From Streptomyces melanogenes (GTDB lineage: Bacteria; Actinomycetota; Actinomycetes; Streptomycetales; Streptomycetaceae): a stretch of DNA of 64,000 nucleotides. The position numbers were made by a program, and so were the translations under genes. This document shows positions 63,309-64,000 of the stretch, piece after piece. The DNA is taken from assembly GCF_014649795.1 (NCBI RefSeq), contig NZ_BMTS01000008.1:124001-188000 (forward strand). The letters are read 5' to 3'. Positions within the stretch are counted from its first letter, which is position 1. Each line of letters starts with the position of its first letter. The notes below the pieces were generated by a model that was not told the origin of the DNA, did no database searches, and was given only the letters and a program-made list of their open reading frames with translations.

Positions 63309-64000
63309 TCACGCGGATTTGTCCCGCAGAGCGGCCCCTTCAACCGGAAATGGTCCGTCCGCTTCGCTCTCGGACCGGGGAATCTGCGTGGCGGCGGAAA
63401 CCGGCACCTGCGGCCCCAGGCACTCGCGCAGCCAGCGCCGCAGCACGTGGTGCACCTGCTCGGCGCCCACCAGCTGCCCGCCGTCGGCGACCGGCGCCGA
63501 CAGCTCGCGCGGCGACAGCAGGAACGGGTGCGCCTGCTCGCCGCCGAGTCCGCCGTGCGAGCCGATCTGCTCCTCGAAGGCGTGCACCTCGCCGGTGACC
63601 GGGTCGTACATGGAGTTGACCATGATGTCGGCGGTGTGCGGGAAGGTGTCGGTGCGCCGGACGGCGTCGGCCGCGCCGGGCGCCAACCCGGTCAACGGGC
63701 CCTTGCCGTCCTCCAGTTCCGCGAGCGGCACCTCGTGGATCCTGTCGGTGCCCGCGCCGCCTATGACCAGCGCGCCGTGCTCCTCGCTGCGCACCAGGAG
63801 GAACCCGATGCCGGGGTGCCCGGCGAGGGTGCGCAGGAGCGCGGGGTGGCGGCGGTCGATCTCCTCGCGGCTGAGCCGCCCTTCGGTGTCCGGGAAGGAG
63901 ACGAGGCCCAGGTTGCCGGAGGCGAGCACGATCGGGTCGGAGCCGGGCCCCGCCTCCCCGTTCCCCGGGACCGGCCGGTGCAGCGCCACCCGCACCGCGT
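63309..64000 (-). CDS. C-terminal part of a probable phosphodiesterase/alkaline-phosphatase-fold membrane protein (incomplete)
   Basis: The frame is open at the window edge, so the N-terminal part is missing. The visible 230 residues contain IVLASGNLGLVSFPDTEGRL, EEIDRRHPALLRTLAGHPGI, FPHTADIMVNSMYDPVTGEV and FEEQIGSHGGLGGEQAHPFL. These match, from memory, the C-terminal half of a large streptomycete family annotated as phage holin family protein, in which holin-like membrane helices precede an alkaline-phosphatase-type domain. SHGG and the Asp/His-rich stretches are plausible metal ligands. Function is not established. Confidence 0.65.
   Translation of the reverse strand, partial: AVRVALHRPVPGNGEAGPGSDPIVLASGNLGLVSFPDTEGRLSREEIDRRHPALLRTLAGHPGIGFLLVRSEEHGALVIGGAGTDRIHEVPLAELEDGKGPLTGLAPGAADAVRRTDTFPHTADIMVNSMYDPVTGEVHAFEEQIGSHGGLGGEQAHPFLLSPRELSAPVADGGQLVGAEQVHHVLRRWLRECLGPQVPVSAATQIPRSESEADGPFPVEGAALRDKSA

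Noticed and set aside
1..64000. CRISPR arrays, insertion sequences, prophage genes or rRNA
   Set aside because: I looked for regularly spaced direct repeats, transposase DDE/HTH signatures, terminal inverted repeats with target duplications and rRNA sequence. None was seen; the repeats found are dispersed intergenic elements and a linker minisatellite.

Overview
The window is very GC-rich chromosomal DNA from an actinomycete, almost certainly a Streptomyces. The evidence is codon usage with G/C at nearly every third position, GTG and TTG starts behind purine-rich Shine-Dalgarno sites, a tetrahydroxynaphthalene synthase (RppA), a PcaV-type regulator beside pcaIJ, an actinobacterial QcrB with a PDWY motif, and several copies of an intergenic repeat that I recall from streptomycete genomes. 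I see no integrase, transposase, CRISPR array or plasmid/phage replication gene. The mix of degradative, secreted and regulator-plus-target gene pairs suggests a chromosome-arm or arm-adjacent location.

Layout. 1-2.1 kb: start of a protocatechuate (beta-ketoadipate) operon, pcaI-pcaJ, with its divergent repressor pcaV, a good promoter and a palindromic operator. 2.1-8.9 kb: an FAD monooxygenase and an alpha/beta hydrolase (divergent), a Tat-exported phospholipase C, a stand-alone cytochrome b (QcrB paralogue) and a 40-residue hydrophobic small ORF. 9.2 kb: tRNA-Leu(GAG) with promoter and terminator. 9.6-24.3 kb: mostly single metabolic genes and regulator/target pairs (DUF2254 protein, peroxiredoxin, aldehyde dehydrogenase, KAS III, FdhD, isochorismatase-fold hydrolase, MarR/quinone oxidoreductase, LysR/bile-acid-symporter-like transporter, Lrp/MFS exporter, acyl-CoA synthetase).

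24.3-36.5 kb is the most striking part. It is a run of ten minus-strand genes, pqqA-B-C-D-E, a GH105, a 1088-residue protein joining GH28-like, GH29-like and CBM32-like modules, a GH18, a GH8, and a secreted CBM-FN3-FN3-PQQ sugar dehydrogenase. Most junctions overlap by 4 bp or have short gaps, so the cofactor PQQ, plant-wall and chitin/glucan hydrolases, and an extracellular PQQ enzyme look co-expressed as one or two transcripts. The likely logic is that exported hydrolases release sugars from polysaccharide, and a carbohydrate-anchored PQQ dehydrogenase oxidises them.

36.8-42.3 kb: an aldo-keto reductase, a cluster of the intergenic repeat (three direct copies, one inverted), an AraC regulator translationally coupled to a methyltransferase with a His-rich N-terminus, an NmrA-like reductase, an ECF sigma factor with a SnoaL-like tail, and a pterin carbinolamine dehydratase. 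42.4-53.7 kb: an apparent surface-glycan or glycolipid region comprising an SDR epimerase with a zinc-knuckle-like insertion, a histidine kinase/response regulator pair, an overlapping GT2-DUF2064-methyltransferase trio, a cytochrome b561/sulfite-oxidase-fold fusion with a small membrane partner, and a GT-C glycosyltransferase. A secreted S53 peptidase and a TrmB regulator interrupt it. 53.7-64 kb: an XRE regulator with a SnoaL-like target and candidate operator, a LacZ-type beta-galactosidase, rppA, a secreted tripeptidyl-aminopeptidase-type hydrolase, two small proteins, an AdiC-like permease and the C-terminal part of a probable membrane phosphatase/holin-like protein running off the window.
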